Source: Neoceratodus forsteri | Lineage: Eukaryota; Chordata; Ceratodontiformes; Ceratodontidae | Length of the DNA stretch: 64,000 bases | Direction: 5' to 3' | Assembly (NCBI GenBank): GCA_016271365.2 | Contig: CM028132.1 | Location: 587,147,001 to 587,211,000 of the forward strand | Shown: positions 52,985 to 64,000 of the stretch, in pieces | How positions within the stretch are numbered: position 1 is the first letter of the stretch | Layout of the letters: each line of letters begins with the position of its first letter | The notes under the pieces: generated by a model | What the model saw: only the letters and a program-made list of their open reading frames with translations | Told to the model about the DNA's origin: nothing | Database searches by the model: none | Program-made: the position numbers and the translations under genes

Positions 52985-55378
52985 GGACACTTGAGCGGCA
53001 TGGCTGTGATGACTCTAGACATAACTCTAGACATGATGTCTAGACTCACTAAATGTGTGAAAAAACTTCGCTCTGCTAAAGCTAACTATTATATTTCTAC
53101 TCTCGAACAAGCTAAAGGTAACCCTCATAAAATATGGAAGACTATCAAAGCTATAGAAGGACGGCCCATGGCCCCCTCTGTCCCAACAAAGATAGTTGCA
53201 AGTGGCAAGATTGTGGAAAACAAGTCCCTAATCCTGGAGGAACTTAACTCCCACTTTGCCACAGCTGGATTAGCTTTATTTCGTCACCTTATGCTGGTGA
53301 GGCGGTGAGCCAGCATACCCCTCCCGCCACATCTAGTCCTGCACCCAGCCCCTTCCAACTGCGCGAGATAACTTATAAAGAAGTAGAAGATTCTCTTCTT
53401 AACTTAGACACCCAAAAAAGCGCAGGGGACGATGGCTTGGGACCCTTTTTCCTAAGGTCAGGCTATGCCCATCTCACCGCCCCAATTCTCCACATCTTCA
53501 ATCTTTCCATTACATCTGCTACAGTGCCATCCTGCTGGAAATCAGCACATATCCTCACTCTGTTTAAATCTGGTGACCCATGCGATGTAAACAACTATAG
53601 GCCTATCTCCAAATTGCCTATCCTTTCTAAAGTTCTCAAAAAACTGATCCATATTCAGTTAAAATCTCACTTGGAAACCTTCTCTCTCATTAACCCAGCT
53701 CAATCTGGCTTCTGGGCTAATCATAGCACAATCACTGCACTAGCAAAAGTAACCAATGATTGGATCTCTGCGATAGATGCTAAGAAGGTAACTGGTGCAG
53801 TCTTTTGGACCTCAGCAAAGCTTTTGATACTGTTGATCACAAACTATTAGTCAATTGCCTTGCAAAGTTGGGTGCCATACAATACCACCCAGTGGTTCTC
53901 TAGCTACCTAACTGGAAGATTCCAAAAAGTAAAGGCGGAAGGCTTTTTTTCTGCTGCCTTGCCAGTTGCAAGAGGAGTCCCCCAAGGATCCATCTTAGGC
54001 CCTATCTTGTTTTCTCTGTACATTAATGACTTAGATGCTAACATATCTACGTCCAATCTGCACTTTTTTGCAGATGATACTGTGTTGTATACTTCTGGCT
54101 CATCATTATCTGAAGTCAAGGGAGTGTTTTAAGCGGACTTCGCACAACTTGAGCATAATCTAATAAAGGCAAAGCTTCTACTCAATGCTAAGAAGACTAA
54201 AGCGATGATATTCTCCCTCAGTGCTGTCACAGGCCCCCAATACCCTTGCCCAAGACTTCATTGTCACCACGCTAAATGAGCCTCTGGAAGTTGTAACCAA
54301 ATTTAAATATCTAGGTATCTGGATCAACAATAAATTATCTTTCAGTGACCACGTTGAAGATGTCTCTAGAAGGTTAAAAGCAAGGTTAGGTTTCTTCAAC
54401 AGAAATAGGCCCCTTTTCCCCCTTGAAACTCGAAACAAGCTTGTACAGGCCACTTTTCTCCCCTTACTCGACTATGGCGATGTAATCTATTCCTCCACCA
54501 CTCTTGCAAATCTATGTAAACTGGACATCCTTTATCACCGTGTGTTACGGTTCATTACCAACTCCACTTACCGTTCGCACCACTGTGACTTATATGCAGC
54601 TGTTGGTTGGACATCCCTTACTACTAGACGCCTGCTCCATGCTGGACTATGGACTCTTAAACTGCTCCTGCAGAAAGTGCCAAGCTATCTCTCTTCCCTT
54701 ATTAGTATCTCATAGTGCATACTGTTAAGAAAATCTGACTTTATTATGCTTGACATACCAAGGACGCGGACTTCCTTTGGTAAACGTGCTATTGCGTATG
54801 CCCTTCCCTCCATTTGGAACCAATTACAAACTGTACTGAAACTAACTAGCACAGTTTCAATAAACTTCTACAAATCACTAAGTTCAGCCAAAATAAAAGA
54901 CACCTGTAACTGTCATTAAGTCTCTTCCTTTCCCATGTGTGCCATATTTATCCACTGGTAAGGTAGAATTGATTTGTCATATTAACTGCTTTCCCTTCCC
55001 CTTCTACTCCTGGCTTTATCTTTCCTTACACTCCACTGCTACTCTATCAAATCACTCCTCCCCCATATCAGTTGTAGACTGTTGTTTGTTCTAGCTGCCA
55101 AAATACTGTATATGTATTGCACACACCAGTCATCAAGTTTCATTTATCAGTATGCAACCTGTAAGTCGCTTCCCTGTCTCATATCAATGTTTACCACCTG
55201 CGGTCACCCCATGTGGTACCCTTGTATGTATATCCAGCCTGTATCATGTAACGTGCATTTCATGTATATACTGTTACTACCTATTTGTGTTTGTACTTTA
55301 AGTGTTTATGTCACAGGACCTCCTTGTGAATGAGCTTGCTCAATGGAGTTTTCCTGCAATAAACTTGAACTTGAACTC
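52985..55378 (+). pseudogene. L2-like LINE, ORF2 RT and 3' end
   Basis: Linker KANYYISTLEQAKGNPHKIW (~53080), then RT: SAGDDGLGPFFLRS (~53425), SCWKSAHILTLFKSGDP, NNYRPISKLPILSKVLKKLI (~53590), PAQSGFWANHSTITAL. Motif A LLDLSKAFDTVDHK (~53805) falls across a frameshift. GVPQGSILGPILFSLYINDL (~53975) and motif C FFADDTVLYTS (~54065) are intact. Thumb: LEVVTKFKYLGIWINNKLSF (~54285), LLPLLDYGDVIYSST and HCDLYAAVGWTSL. C-terminus: RTSFGKRAIAYALPSIWNQL (~54770). The end has AATAAA at 55358 and a TTGAAC repeat tail. Endonuclease absent. Three or more frameshifts, but the catalytic residues are kept. Confidence 0.88.
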
Positions 55379-56089
55379 TCAGGGGCAAATAACCAAGATC
55401 AGTGATACCATCTTAATGAATGGAAATACTAGCTTAGAAAGAAGAGGTTGAATAAGCAGCTCAGTGCAAAAACATATCTGATATAGACCTCAGGCATCTA
55501 CTTCACAGCAACAGTGTAAGCAGTGCACTAATTTCACTACAAAGGGTTTATGCTCACAGTAGCAGTAGTGCGCAGTTGTGAGAGGTAAACTCTAATGATG
55601 TTAACCAAACCAAACTAAGCACACACACTCAAAAACTGAGCTTCAGACTGCCAATTGAATTTAGAAATGTATTCTACAAAAAATATATATATATAACATG
55701 AAGCAATCTGCAGCAAAGCAAGCACATGATTTTTGAACACAATCAGCAGTCTCAAGTTTGGTTTTTGAGTATATTTGGTTTGTGTTTATTTTTAGTGGTG
55801 CTGGTTTGTGTTTATTTTTAGCAGTGCACAAGGACTGCACTGTCTGAAACCTGAGTGTGAACATGCCCAAAATTGAACCAATTGGGCTCAGATGAAATGT
55901 TGTGGTGGTGCAGAACTGACATGCTACAGACATTCTGTGGTCCTTTGTTGGTATTCTCCACTGCACACAGCACTGTCTGGGTTGGGTCAGGAGCCTGCAG
56001 AGAAAAGGAGTGGGCATTTTGTTTGTAAAACAAATCAGATTGGGCTCTGCAGTGGCAAGAGGGAGTGGGTGGGTTTTTAGCATTCCATT
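55379..56089. other. Unique sequence, no gene seen
   Basis: Contains a 24-bp direct duplication, TTTGTGTTTATTTTTAG(T/C), near 55777 and 55805. No domain. Confidence 0.4.
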
Positions 56090-56960
56090 GGACTGAGATA
56101 AAGATGGCAGAAAGGAGCCAGCAAAAGGAGAGATTGAGTATTGTTTTTAAATAGTGACAGTGTGGGTGGCCAGAAAGAAAAGGACATGGGGAGGGAAGTG
56201 GAAAAGCAGATGGAGGAGCAAGTAGAGGCTGTGGTGGTGTCAAGCAAGCAAAGCTGGGAGAGAATAGGTTTGGGATGTTATTAACCAGGATAGAAGGGGA
56301 GCAGTTAGGTGGGGGAGAAGCTTGTATGGCAGTCAAAGAAGGAAGGGATGGAGGCAGGAATGGAGGGAGCAGAAGGGTGGTAATCCTAGGGAACTCCATA
56401 ATTAAGGGTATTCACTGGGGAGGGAAGGTGGGCTCAAATACTGGTAGGAAGGTGGTTTGCACAGTAGAGAGGGTGTGCCCAAAAATGTGGGAGTTAGTGA
56501 GGGGGGGTTGGAGGGAAATCAATTGTAGTTATACACCTAGGTACCAATAACCTAGCAGGGCAAGAGGTGGCAGTAGTACAAGATAGATTCTGGGTGCTAA
56601 GGAGAAACTGCAAGAATGTAGCCAAATTGTTGACATTCTCTGAGGTGTTGCCAGTACCGAGAGCCAGCACAGTCAGGAAGAAAAGGATAGAGGAATTCAA
56701 TATGGCTGAGGGAATGGTGCAAGAAGAAAGGGCATGACTGTATTGGGGGTTGGGGGAGACCTGGTTAAATAAGGCACTTTTTGCACCAGACAGACTGCAC
56801 CTTAGTAGTGGGGACTCAAGGACTTAAGGGACAAACTGGAGGGGTTCATAACCCATAAACTTAATTTAAACTACTGGGGGGGCAAGCAGACCTTAAGACC
56901 CCGAAACTCCAGAGGGAAAAGGTCTGCAGACCTCCTCCGCATACAGATAGTAGGGGATTA
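56090..56960 (+). pseudogene. CR1 ORF1 with esterase-like domain
   Basis: Esterase block I reads RRVVILGNSIIKGIHW (~56375), where the usual GDS nucleophile motif has become GNS. Block III is VVIHLGTNNLAGQEVAVVQ-like (~56530), then a helix (RFWVLRRNCKNVAKLL), VLPVPRAST, RIEEFNMAEGMVQEE and the terminal FAPDRLHLSSG (~56790), the Asp-x-x-His block. The 5' part before 56270 is A/G-rich with no clear zinc finger. CR1 ORF1p is thought to bind RNA and carry this SGNH-hydrolase-like fold. Frame changes near 56520 and 56700 break it. Confidence 0.8.
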
Positions 56961-59790
56961 GAGAATGGGGGTAGAGGTGGAGGGGGGGAGCAAAGGGGTT
57001 AGCAGCAGGAGGTGGGGGGCACAAGCTATGGGGAGAAATCCGAAAGGCTGCTGTGAGGGAAAGAACATATGCTCAGACATTAGGTGGAAGGTGGTGTCCC
57101 TGAATGCACAAAGTCTTGGAAACAAGATGGATAACCTGCAGGCATTGTTGTCAGAAAGAGGAGTAGACATTGCGAGACATGAGACATGGGCCACACTAAA
57201 CCATGAAAGGGACATCTTGATCCTGGGTAAAAATTATACAGGAGGCACAAGGGTAGGAAAAGGGGAAGGGGTGATAGCTTACATCAGGGAAGGTATAACG
57301 TATGTGAGGGAGGATTTGGAGGAGAGGAGGGCAGAAGCAGTGTGGACTCACTTACTATCTAATAGATGGAGGAATGTGAGGCTGGGGGTGGTTTACAGAC
57401 CATCCAATGAGGAGGAAGAAAGAGAGAGGGAACTGAACTCACAAGTCCTGACAGCTGCAGAAAGGGAGAGGTGGTAATAGTGGGAGACTTCAACCTGCCC
57501 AAGGTGGACTGGAGGGTACCAGCCATGATCTGCACCAGGAGTTGTGTGAGCCTAGATGTGCTGTGAAGTGGGATCCTGACTCAGGGCATCACAGAACCCA
57601 CCAGAGAGGGGACAGTCCTTGATCTATTGCTGATGAATGGAGAACACATCCAAGATATGACAGGGAGCCCTTGGGTGGAAGTGACAATTGCACAGTGTTG
57701 TTCTGGTTATACATGGGGAGGGAAAGAGCCCCTGCTAAAACCAGAATCCTGGATTTTAGGAAGGCAGACTTCAGAAAGATGGGCGAGTTGATAAGTTACC
57801 TGGCAAGCATCTGAGTGGATATGGGGATGAACTAAAGGTGGTCTATAATCAAGGAGGGACTAATGGTTGCCACAGAGGAGTGTGTTAGGCTCAGTAAGAA
57901 AAACTCAATGGCTAAAGCACCCAGCTGATTTAGTACTGAGATTGCCCAGGCAGTAAGGGACAAGTGGTTAGCCTACAAGAAATTCAGGATGATCATGAGA
58001 GAGGAAGACAGGGAGGATTACCTGAAGATGGCTAGCATTTAGGCTAAAGCTCAGAAGGAACTGCAGCTAGCTGAGGGAATTAAGAAGGGGGAGGAGGCCT
58101 TTTTTTACTATATTACTGAGAAAAAGGATGAGAAAGATGGGATTGTAAGGCTCAGGAAAGGGGACAGGTGAGTGGAGGAGAATGGGAGCAAAGCAGAGGT
58201 ACTGAATGAATACTTCTGTTCAGTGTTCACCAGGGAGAAAGATGGACCAGTGCCACTAAGGGGAAGCACAGCTGTGATGATAGAGGGTGATAGAGTTAGG
58301 ACAGGGCTGCTAGCACTGAGGGTGGACAAATCCCCAGACCCAGACTGCATCCACCCAATGGTGCTGAGGGAGCTGGCAGAGGAGCTTGCGGATCAATTTG
58401 CTCACCTGTTCAATAGTTCTCTGGAGTCAGGAGCGGAACTGCAGGAGTGGAGAGTGGAACATGTAGTGCCCTTCCATAACAGTGGTCCCAAGGGTGACCC
58501 AGGGAATTAAAGATCAGGCAGTCTGACTTTAATAATGTACAAACTCATGGAGACCATACATAGGAAAGGTTGGTAGAATATCTAGATGAGCATGCTCTCC
58601 AGGATGTGAGGTAGCATGGGTTTATGGGAGAGAGGTCATGTCAAATGAATCTGATTGACTTATTTGACTGGGTCACTAAAACAGTGGACAAGGGCTAAGC
58701 AGTGGACATCCTTTACCTGGAGTTTAGCATGGCCTTTGACTCTGTACCCCACAAGAGGTTGATCCGGAAGTTGGTGGATCTCAGGGTTGGAGAGAAGTTG
58801 ACCAGTTGGGTGGAAAAGTGGCTGAGGATCAGGGCCATGGGTGTGGTGGTGAGCTATCTGTCACCAGGGAGGTCACCAGTAAGGGCTCACTTCTTGGACC
58901 AGTTCTATTCAATGTCTTCATCAATCACATTGGGGATGGCATTATGAGCAAAATTTGCCTATCCATAGATGACACCAGGCTCTGTGGGAGGGTTGACACA
59001 GCAGAAGGGATATGAAACCAAAAAGAAGATCTGGAAAAACTAGAGAGGTGGTCCGAGATTTGGCAACTGACTTCAATGCAAAGAAGTGCACAATTATGCA
59101 CATTGGAGACAAGAGCCCCAAGCCTGAGTACTGCCTGGGAGGGGCCTGGGTTTCTGCATCAGAGGAGGAGAAAAGGATCGGAGAGTAATGATCACTAGTG
59201 ACCTGAATCATTCCATGAAATGTAGGAAAGCAGCAGCTATGGCAAATAAAATGTTGAGCTGCATTGCCAGAGGGATCAGCAGCAGGCTAGAGGAGAATAT
59301 TGTCCTTGTACAGGTCATTAGTGAGGCCACATCTGGAGTACAGCATACAGTACTGGTGCCCATACCTTAAACAGGACATTAACCTGCTGGAGATGGTCCA
59401 GAGGAAGGCAACAAAGATGATCATAGGCCAGCAGGGTCAAACATATGAGGAGTGGTTGGAGACCCTGAACATGTACTCCCTGAAGGAGAGGAGAGACAGA
59501 GGGGACATGATTGAGACCTTAAAGTATTTGAAGGAAATAAATAGGATACATAAGGAGGGTATCTTTCAGCTTAGTGGAAACCAAAATATGAGGGGACACA
59601 GTCTCAAGTTGTGGGGGGGGGAGGTTAGGAGAGAGGCTAGGAGGCACTTCTTCACAGAGTGGGTGGTGGCAGGATGGAATGTGCTTCCAGAAAAGGTGAT
59701 TTCATTGAAGATGGTGGGCAACTTCAACACGGCCTGGGATGGATTTAAGGATAAAATATGGGTCAAGGGTAGATCGGATGATGGGGCAAG
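56961..59790 (+). pseudogene. CR1 ORF2 endonuclease-reverse transcriptase, nearly full length
   Basis: Endonuclease opens KVVSLNAQSLGNKMDNLQAL (~57090), then ARHETWATLN, GVIAYIREGITYV (~57270), LGVVYRPSNEEEE, stop at 57475, VGDFNLPKVDW (~57485), TVLDLLLMN (~57610); the SDH block is lost (~57670). RT: NEYFCSVFTREKDGP (~58210), LRVDKSPDPDCIHPMVLREL, LQEWRVEHVVPFHNSG, decayed NYRP block, QHGFM-type block, motif A ILYLEFSMAFDSVPHKRL (~58705) with the catalytic Asp as Glu, SLLGPVLFNVFINHIGD (~58885), motif C LSIDDTRLCGR (~58960). Thumb: SLVRPHLEYSIQYWCPYL (~59315) to WVVAGWNVLPEKV (~59665) in one long open frame. It ends near 59790 without a typical CR1 3' terminus. Confidence 0.88.
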
Positions 59791-60055
59791 ATTTCACCGC
59801 TGACAAGACGGCTGCTTAACTTTGTCTCACTGAACCCCATGGGAACATCCCCAGCTGCATCCTTTTTCTTTTTTTCTTTTCTTTTTTTGTCTTTTATCTT
59901 TTCCAGTTATGTAACCAGGTATCCTCGGCATACGGCACTCTTTGTTCAACTACAAATCACCACATAACCACTTAAATTGAGCTATGGGCAGATTCAACCA
60001 GGTCTGATGGTATTTAGGAACTTTTACATCGACTGTTTGCCTTGTGGCCATCTGA
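59791..60055. other. Pyrimidine-rich linker
   Basis: A T/C tract at about 59868-59906. It probably contains the junction between the CR1 and the following L1-like copy; I see no target duplication. Confidence 0.4.
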
Positions 60056-60059
60056 TACC

Positions 60060-61355
60060 ATGGCCTTGGCTGCTGAAAAACAGCATGACTCAGCAGTGGT
60101 AGAAGAAATGTTCAGCAAACTTTTAATTTAAATGGCTGAAGTCACAGGTGCCTCCAACCAGTCCACTCAAGCTATCCAGCAGGTGGAGGCTCACCTTTTC
60201 GGTGCAGAATGACAAGTTGAGGCACACAAGAGTGCAATCCAGGACCTGCAGGCCACCACAAGGGACCAGAGTCATCAGATACAAGCCCTCCTGGATGAGG
60301 TTGATGACTTAGAGAATCACCGCCAGAGAAATAACCTCTGGCTGCTCAGTTTCCCAGAAAGGGCAGAGCTTCAGAATACAGCCTTGTTTTTACAGCACAT
60401 CCTGCCAGCGGTAATGGGCCTGAAGGGAGACCACCAGCTCGACATAGAATGAGCACATCACATGCTTGTTCCACCACCCAGAAAGGGTGAAAGGGCACAA
60501 CCCATCCTAGTTCCATTTCTCCGGTACACCACCAGAAGTTCATGTTGGCCCATTCCCGGAAGCTGGGGCATTTGGACTGGTAGGGACATTCAATACAAAT
60601 ATATCAGAATTTTTCTAAAGAGCTGTCTGCTAAGAGAAGAGAATATACTGACATGCGGCATCTTATGCAAAAACTAGTCCTGAAATACTCATTACATTAC
60701 CCCGCTACCATGCGGGTCATCCATAATGGGGTGCCACTTTCATTTGCCGCTCCTGAGGCATTGGAAGACATCCTTCAAAAATACTTTCCCAGAGAAATGA
60801 GGTACCACAGGGATATTACGGATCAACAAGGACGCCCTGGATCACACAGCATCAGGAGAAGGAAACAATGACGAGCAACCCGCTGACATGGAGCTTTCAG
60901 TAGTTGGAATCTGTGAAATTGATTGGGCCCTGCCATGCTGCAATTGGAAAACATGCTGCAATTGGAAAAGACTTATGCAAGTATCCCATGACAGGTGGGA
61001 TCACCAACAAGACAGGCATTGCCCCAGAAGCTACAGCAGGACAGAGCATCGGCGGCTCGACCCTGAGGCTTTGGATCAGTATGCAACGCAAAACAGTTTC
61101 AATTATCTCTGTTCCCAGTCCCCGAGCTCTCTGAGCAGGCCACCCCCAACCTTGGTGTTACAGCCTGAAGATCCCTATCCCTCTCATGACCCAACTCCAA
61201 CTACCTCCTTGGCAGTGAGAGTAGCTGCACCTCCAACTGAAAAACATCAGATCCCAAGAGAACCGACAGGCACTACACCCATCGAAAGGGTGAAATCTGC
61301 TGCAACTAACAAACCGGACTGCCAGAAACTGGAGTCGCCAGCTTTAGGATGATCT
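60060..61355 (+). pseudogene. L1/Tx1-like ORF1 pseudogene
   Basis: From ATG 60060 one frame reads through a coiled coil with stops at 60129 (TAA), about 60210 (TGA) and about 60450 (TGA). It has Gln/Ala-rich heptads, LDEVDDLENHRQRNNLWLLS (~60290, RRM entry), and RKGERAQPILVPFLRYTT (~60480). After a shift, LMQKLVLKYSLHYPATMRVI and APEALEDILQKYFPREM (~60660-60800) give the C-terminal domain pattern of vertebrate L1/Tx1 ORF1. A Pro/Thr-rich tail (61090-61350) follows. CATGCTGCAATTGGAAAA is tandemly duplicated at about 60931-60966. Dead copy. Confidence 0.7.
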
Positions 61356-61369
61356 GATATGTTTGTGGG

Positions 61370-61530
61370 TTTTCTTGCCTATTGGGTTTAAGATGGGCCT
61401 GGGATGGGTGGACCTGATAGACAGACACTGATGTTGCGCTGAATTTTCCCTGTATGTTGTAGGGCACGGTACTCTGGACCATGATTATCCTCTCACCTCC
61501 CAGAATGATTGTTGGAGTTTTTTCCATATG
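61370..61530 (+). pseudogene. Possible L1 ORF2 endonuclease fragment
   Basis: MGLGWVDLIDRH, then EFSLYVVGHGTLDHDYPLTS in one frame, resembles the end of the L1 APE domain (LTDAWR...YTFYS.VHG.YSRIDY.L). The SRID-like block is changed. Short and diverged; its position downstream of an L1-like ORF1 supports it. Confidence 0.35.
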
Positions 61531-61639
61531 AGTCCTATGGGTACTCCTTGCTCCATCTTGTCTTGGACAGGAAAGCAGGGCACACTCACTTTGATTTCCT
61601 GGTTGAAAATGTTAGCCTGAGACTTTGCTCAAGAGGGTA

Positions 61640-62334
61640 TTTTGCTCCACGAGTACATGAGTTAAACCTAATGGTGCTGTAATGTTGAGGAGAGCCACAA
61701 GTACAAAGCTCCTAGGCTAATCTATCCAAGAGACTACAGTTCCAAGCGCTTAGCAATCTGCTTTACTAGAAGATCAGAACACCAGCCTCTCCAAGTCCCC
61801 GATGCCGGACTTCTCAGGGACAAAGATCATTTGCCTATCGTGCCCCCAGCTGGCTAAATGCCCTCAGCACTCATATTACCACCTCCACACTCTCTAGGTA
61901 TTTTCAAATCAAGGCTGTTCTCTCACTTGCCACCTCCAGCTCCTGTGACTGCCCTGATTAAACCTTCTATTTTCTCACTACCCACCCTGTTCCATTATTT
62001 GACAAAGACATGTTTGGGAAACCTTTTCTTCTATTGTCTGCTCCCACACCTTACTTACCTCTCTGTTCTGGACTTTTTCCCTATTTGTTTCTCCTAATCT
62101 GGCATGACCTCTTTCTTGTAATAATAATGTGATTATTGATATCTCATGACTTTTTGCACAAATGATTTGATATGTATTTGTATATGTTTTCTCGCTCTTG
62201 ACACAGCACAAATTGTTGTGTTATCTATGTAACCTTTTTTGTGCTGTACCTAATTGACGTGGAACCTTTGTAAAAGACCCTCTGGCTCAAACGTAGTAAT
62301 TCCTAGAACAATAAACTAAACTAAACTAAACTAA
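61640..62334 (+). mobile_element. L2-like LINE C-terminus and 3' end
   Basis: The frame around 61800 reads DAGLLRDKDHLPIVPPAGWN, ALSTHITTSTLSRYFQIKAV, the pattern R....F..AAP..WNSLP......L..FK..LKTHLF that ends L2/CR1-group ORF2. AATAAA near 62310 leads into a (CTAAA)n tail at 62316-62334, an L2-type microsatellite end. 5'-truncated. Confidence 0.6.
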
Positions 62335-64000
62335 TGATGATACTGTATTACTTGTACTACTTGTAAATTATGGTGCCCCCCTCAGCACCAACCCCTACTG
62401 TTGTGTTATCCTGTAGAATTAGGCCACATAGATAAGCAGTATGCAGGCTCTGTTTCTCCCATATACAGGATGATGATCTACTAGGTTTCACAGCTCCATC
62501 CCATAGAGGCTGGTATCCCATGAGGAGGGTGCATGGGAAGGGAATATCCATAACGGCGACTTGTTCCATGCTGATTCCCCCATGGCAAAGGGAGGGTAGA
62601 TCGACATGATGGGGTGATGGACGAAATGGGTAACAGGATCTCAGTATATGTACGTGCGGGGTGGGGAAATGAGCATGGCGCGTGTGGGCTGGGATGGGGC
62701 AGAGGAGCTGTAGGGAGTGGCGCTGCAGTGGGTTGCCAAGCTGTGTCGTGTAGCATCGGGGTGGGTCTGTGGTTGGGGTGAGGTGAGTCTGGGTTCAGGT
62801 CCAGGTGCTGGTGCGATTTTTGTGCGCCCAGCCAGATCTTTAAAATTTACATGTTTCCTCCTCCTCGACATGCACCTGCCCCACCGGAGTTGAGGTCCTT
62901 TAGAGGGGGGGTGCAGGGGTAAGCCCCTCAAAAGCATTGAAATTTATGTTCCTGGCGCTGTTGTTCTGTGGCGGGGTGTCAGAGTGCAAAACTGGTTTTC
63001 GGCACTCTGACTGCGCAATAACAGTGGTCGCCTTTAGGCTTTTGCCATTATCACATAGAACCTAGGGGGCCTAATGTAAAGGGCAGCTAATCTCTCTACC
63101 ACACTCCATGTGATTTCCCCGACAGCTGACCCTACAGAGCTGTAATACAGAGATTTCAAGATAAGGGGCTTTTTTTGGAGAAGAGACTTATGACTTATGG
63201 CTGATGACCCAGAACTGAGACTTACATCTGGGAACTTATAACCTAGGACCCATGTATAATTTACCCCACAACCCAGCGGAAAGGCATAAGTCAGTATCGG
63301 TTATCAAACTGCCCTGCAACAATACTGCACCTCTACACTCTCCCAAAGAAGTGCTTCACAGCTACCAGGGCATAACTTACCTCCTGGGATTATGTATACC
63401 TCTATCTCTGCCCATAGGCATGCACTACACCACCATCAGTTGCTACCACACCAACAAGCTGGTCACTACTGCAGCCTGATAAGAATAGCACACGATGACT
63501 TAGGCGCTTAAGAGAAATTAACCAATGGGGGTGGTGGTCTTGGCTGGCTTCTACTAGCATCCTGTATGGGCACTTTGGAGCCAACCCTACCCCCCACTTC
63601 TCGAGGGGTGTTCCATGCCTCCATGGACATAAAGTGGGTCTTGCGGAGCAACTGACTGGTTGCATCTTTTGTCTCACCTATTGCACAAATGTGCTGTATG
63701 TGCAGTATATTGTTGTTTTAAAAGGTTCATCACTGGTTTTGTTAGCTACTACAAGGTCTGTTTAACACTGTTACAGGAATACTTTCCTTGTCAGGGTATG
63801 CAACTGGTACATTGGCCCACAGGATACTACCAATGTTTCTCTAACCACAGAGTGCTAGAGTTAATAGTCCTGGTGTACAAGGCTTTCTGCTTGACTCAGC
63901 TGCTCCACCTCCCTCCTCAGAAGCATACTCTGAAGTTGATGTCCTGTTTTAACATACTGCAACATAGTCTGTCGAAGCTACAACCCCCCTCTCATTATAT
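62335..64000. other. Largely featureless sequence
   Basis: No domain or dispersed repeat recognised to 63830. 63850-63960 reads LELIVLVYKAFCLTQLLHLP, vaguely like the LL..TYKALNGLAP block of L2-like RT tails, but too short to call. It runs off the window. Confidence 0.35.

Noticed and set aside
55818..56399. 193-codon minus-strand frame
   Set aside because: It overlaps the plus-strand CR1 5' region antisense. It is Pro/Ser/Leu-rich as expected from the complement of A/G-rich DNA.
60888..61352. 154-codon frame as a separate gene
   Set aside because: It lies directly downstream of an L1/Tx1-like ORF1 and contains an 18-bp slippage duplication; best taken as the decayed tail of that element.
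63840..64000. L2-like RT tail at the window edge
   Set aside because: Only one short block resembles the family and the sequence runs off the end; too weak to annotate as an element.
1..64000. CRISPR array, operons or prokaryotic genes
   Set aside because: The direct repeats here are satellites or transposon units without uniform spacers. The LINE and SINE content is eukaryotic throughout.

Overview
The window is vertebrate nuclear DNA built almost entirely from transposable-element debris. I found no confident host protein-coding gene and no rRNA, CRISPR or prokaryotic feature. The repeat mix is many CR1-clade LINEs (several ending in the TTCTATGTTTCTATG-type 3' end), L2-like Jockey-superfamily LINEs, vertebrate L1/Tx1-like LINEs, tRNA-type SINEs and many foldback or MITE-like hairpins. 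This suggests a large-genome non-mammalian vertebrate, such as a caecilian or other amphibian, a lungfish or a CR1-rich reptile. The species cannot be fixed from sequence alone.

Layout. 1-500: minus-strand CR1 RT fragment. 590-10060: a plus-strand CR1 with ORF1 esterase and ORF2, split by a 6.3-kb L1 (1045-7323, flanked by a 12-bp duplication), by a CR1 3' end nested in its endonuclease (7441-7614) and by a SINE-like insert (8475-8622). 10061-13660: non-coding DNA with small tandem repeats, a tRNA-derived SINE and two weak exon-like open stretches. 13661-20405: a pile of CR1 fragments on both strands. 20406-26860: mostly unique sequence with a MITE candidate and a 93-bp satellite that has three-unit higher-order structure. 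26860-27245: L2-like RT tail.

27290-32090 is the most striking part. It is a ~4.8-kb imperfect palindrome whose arms contain tandem ~297-bp units that are themselves palindromic, and it resembles a Foldback/TU/Galileo-type element. 32470-35262 holds SINEs and hairpin elements sharing termini and a core with others at 44658-45093. 37075-41229: a CR1 carrying an L2-like element in its 3' UTR (7-bp duplication). 42424-44307: a possible solo LTR. 44335-45165: an L1 ORF2 remnant split by hairpin elements. 47440-62333: more CR1, L2 and L1 copies, including a nearly complete CR1 at 56090-59790. 62334-64000: largely featureless.

Functionally this is an ordered insertion record rather than a set of cooperating genes. 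All recognised ORFs are broken by stops or frameshifts, so present-day activity from these copies is unlikely. The undescribed material is the foldback elements, the satellites and at least three SINE-like families.
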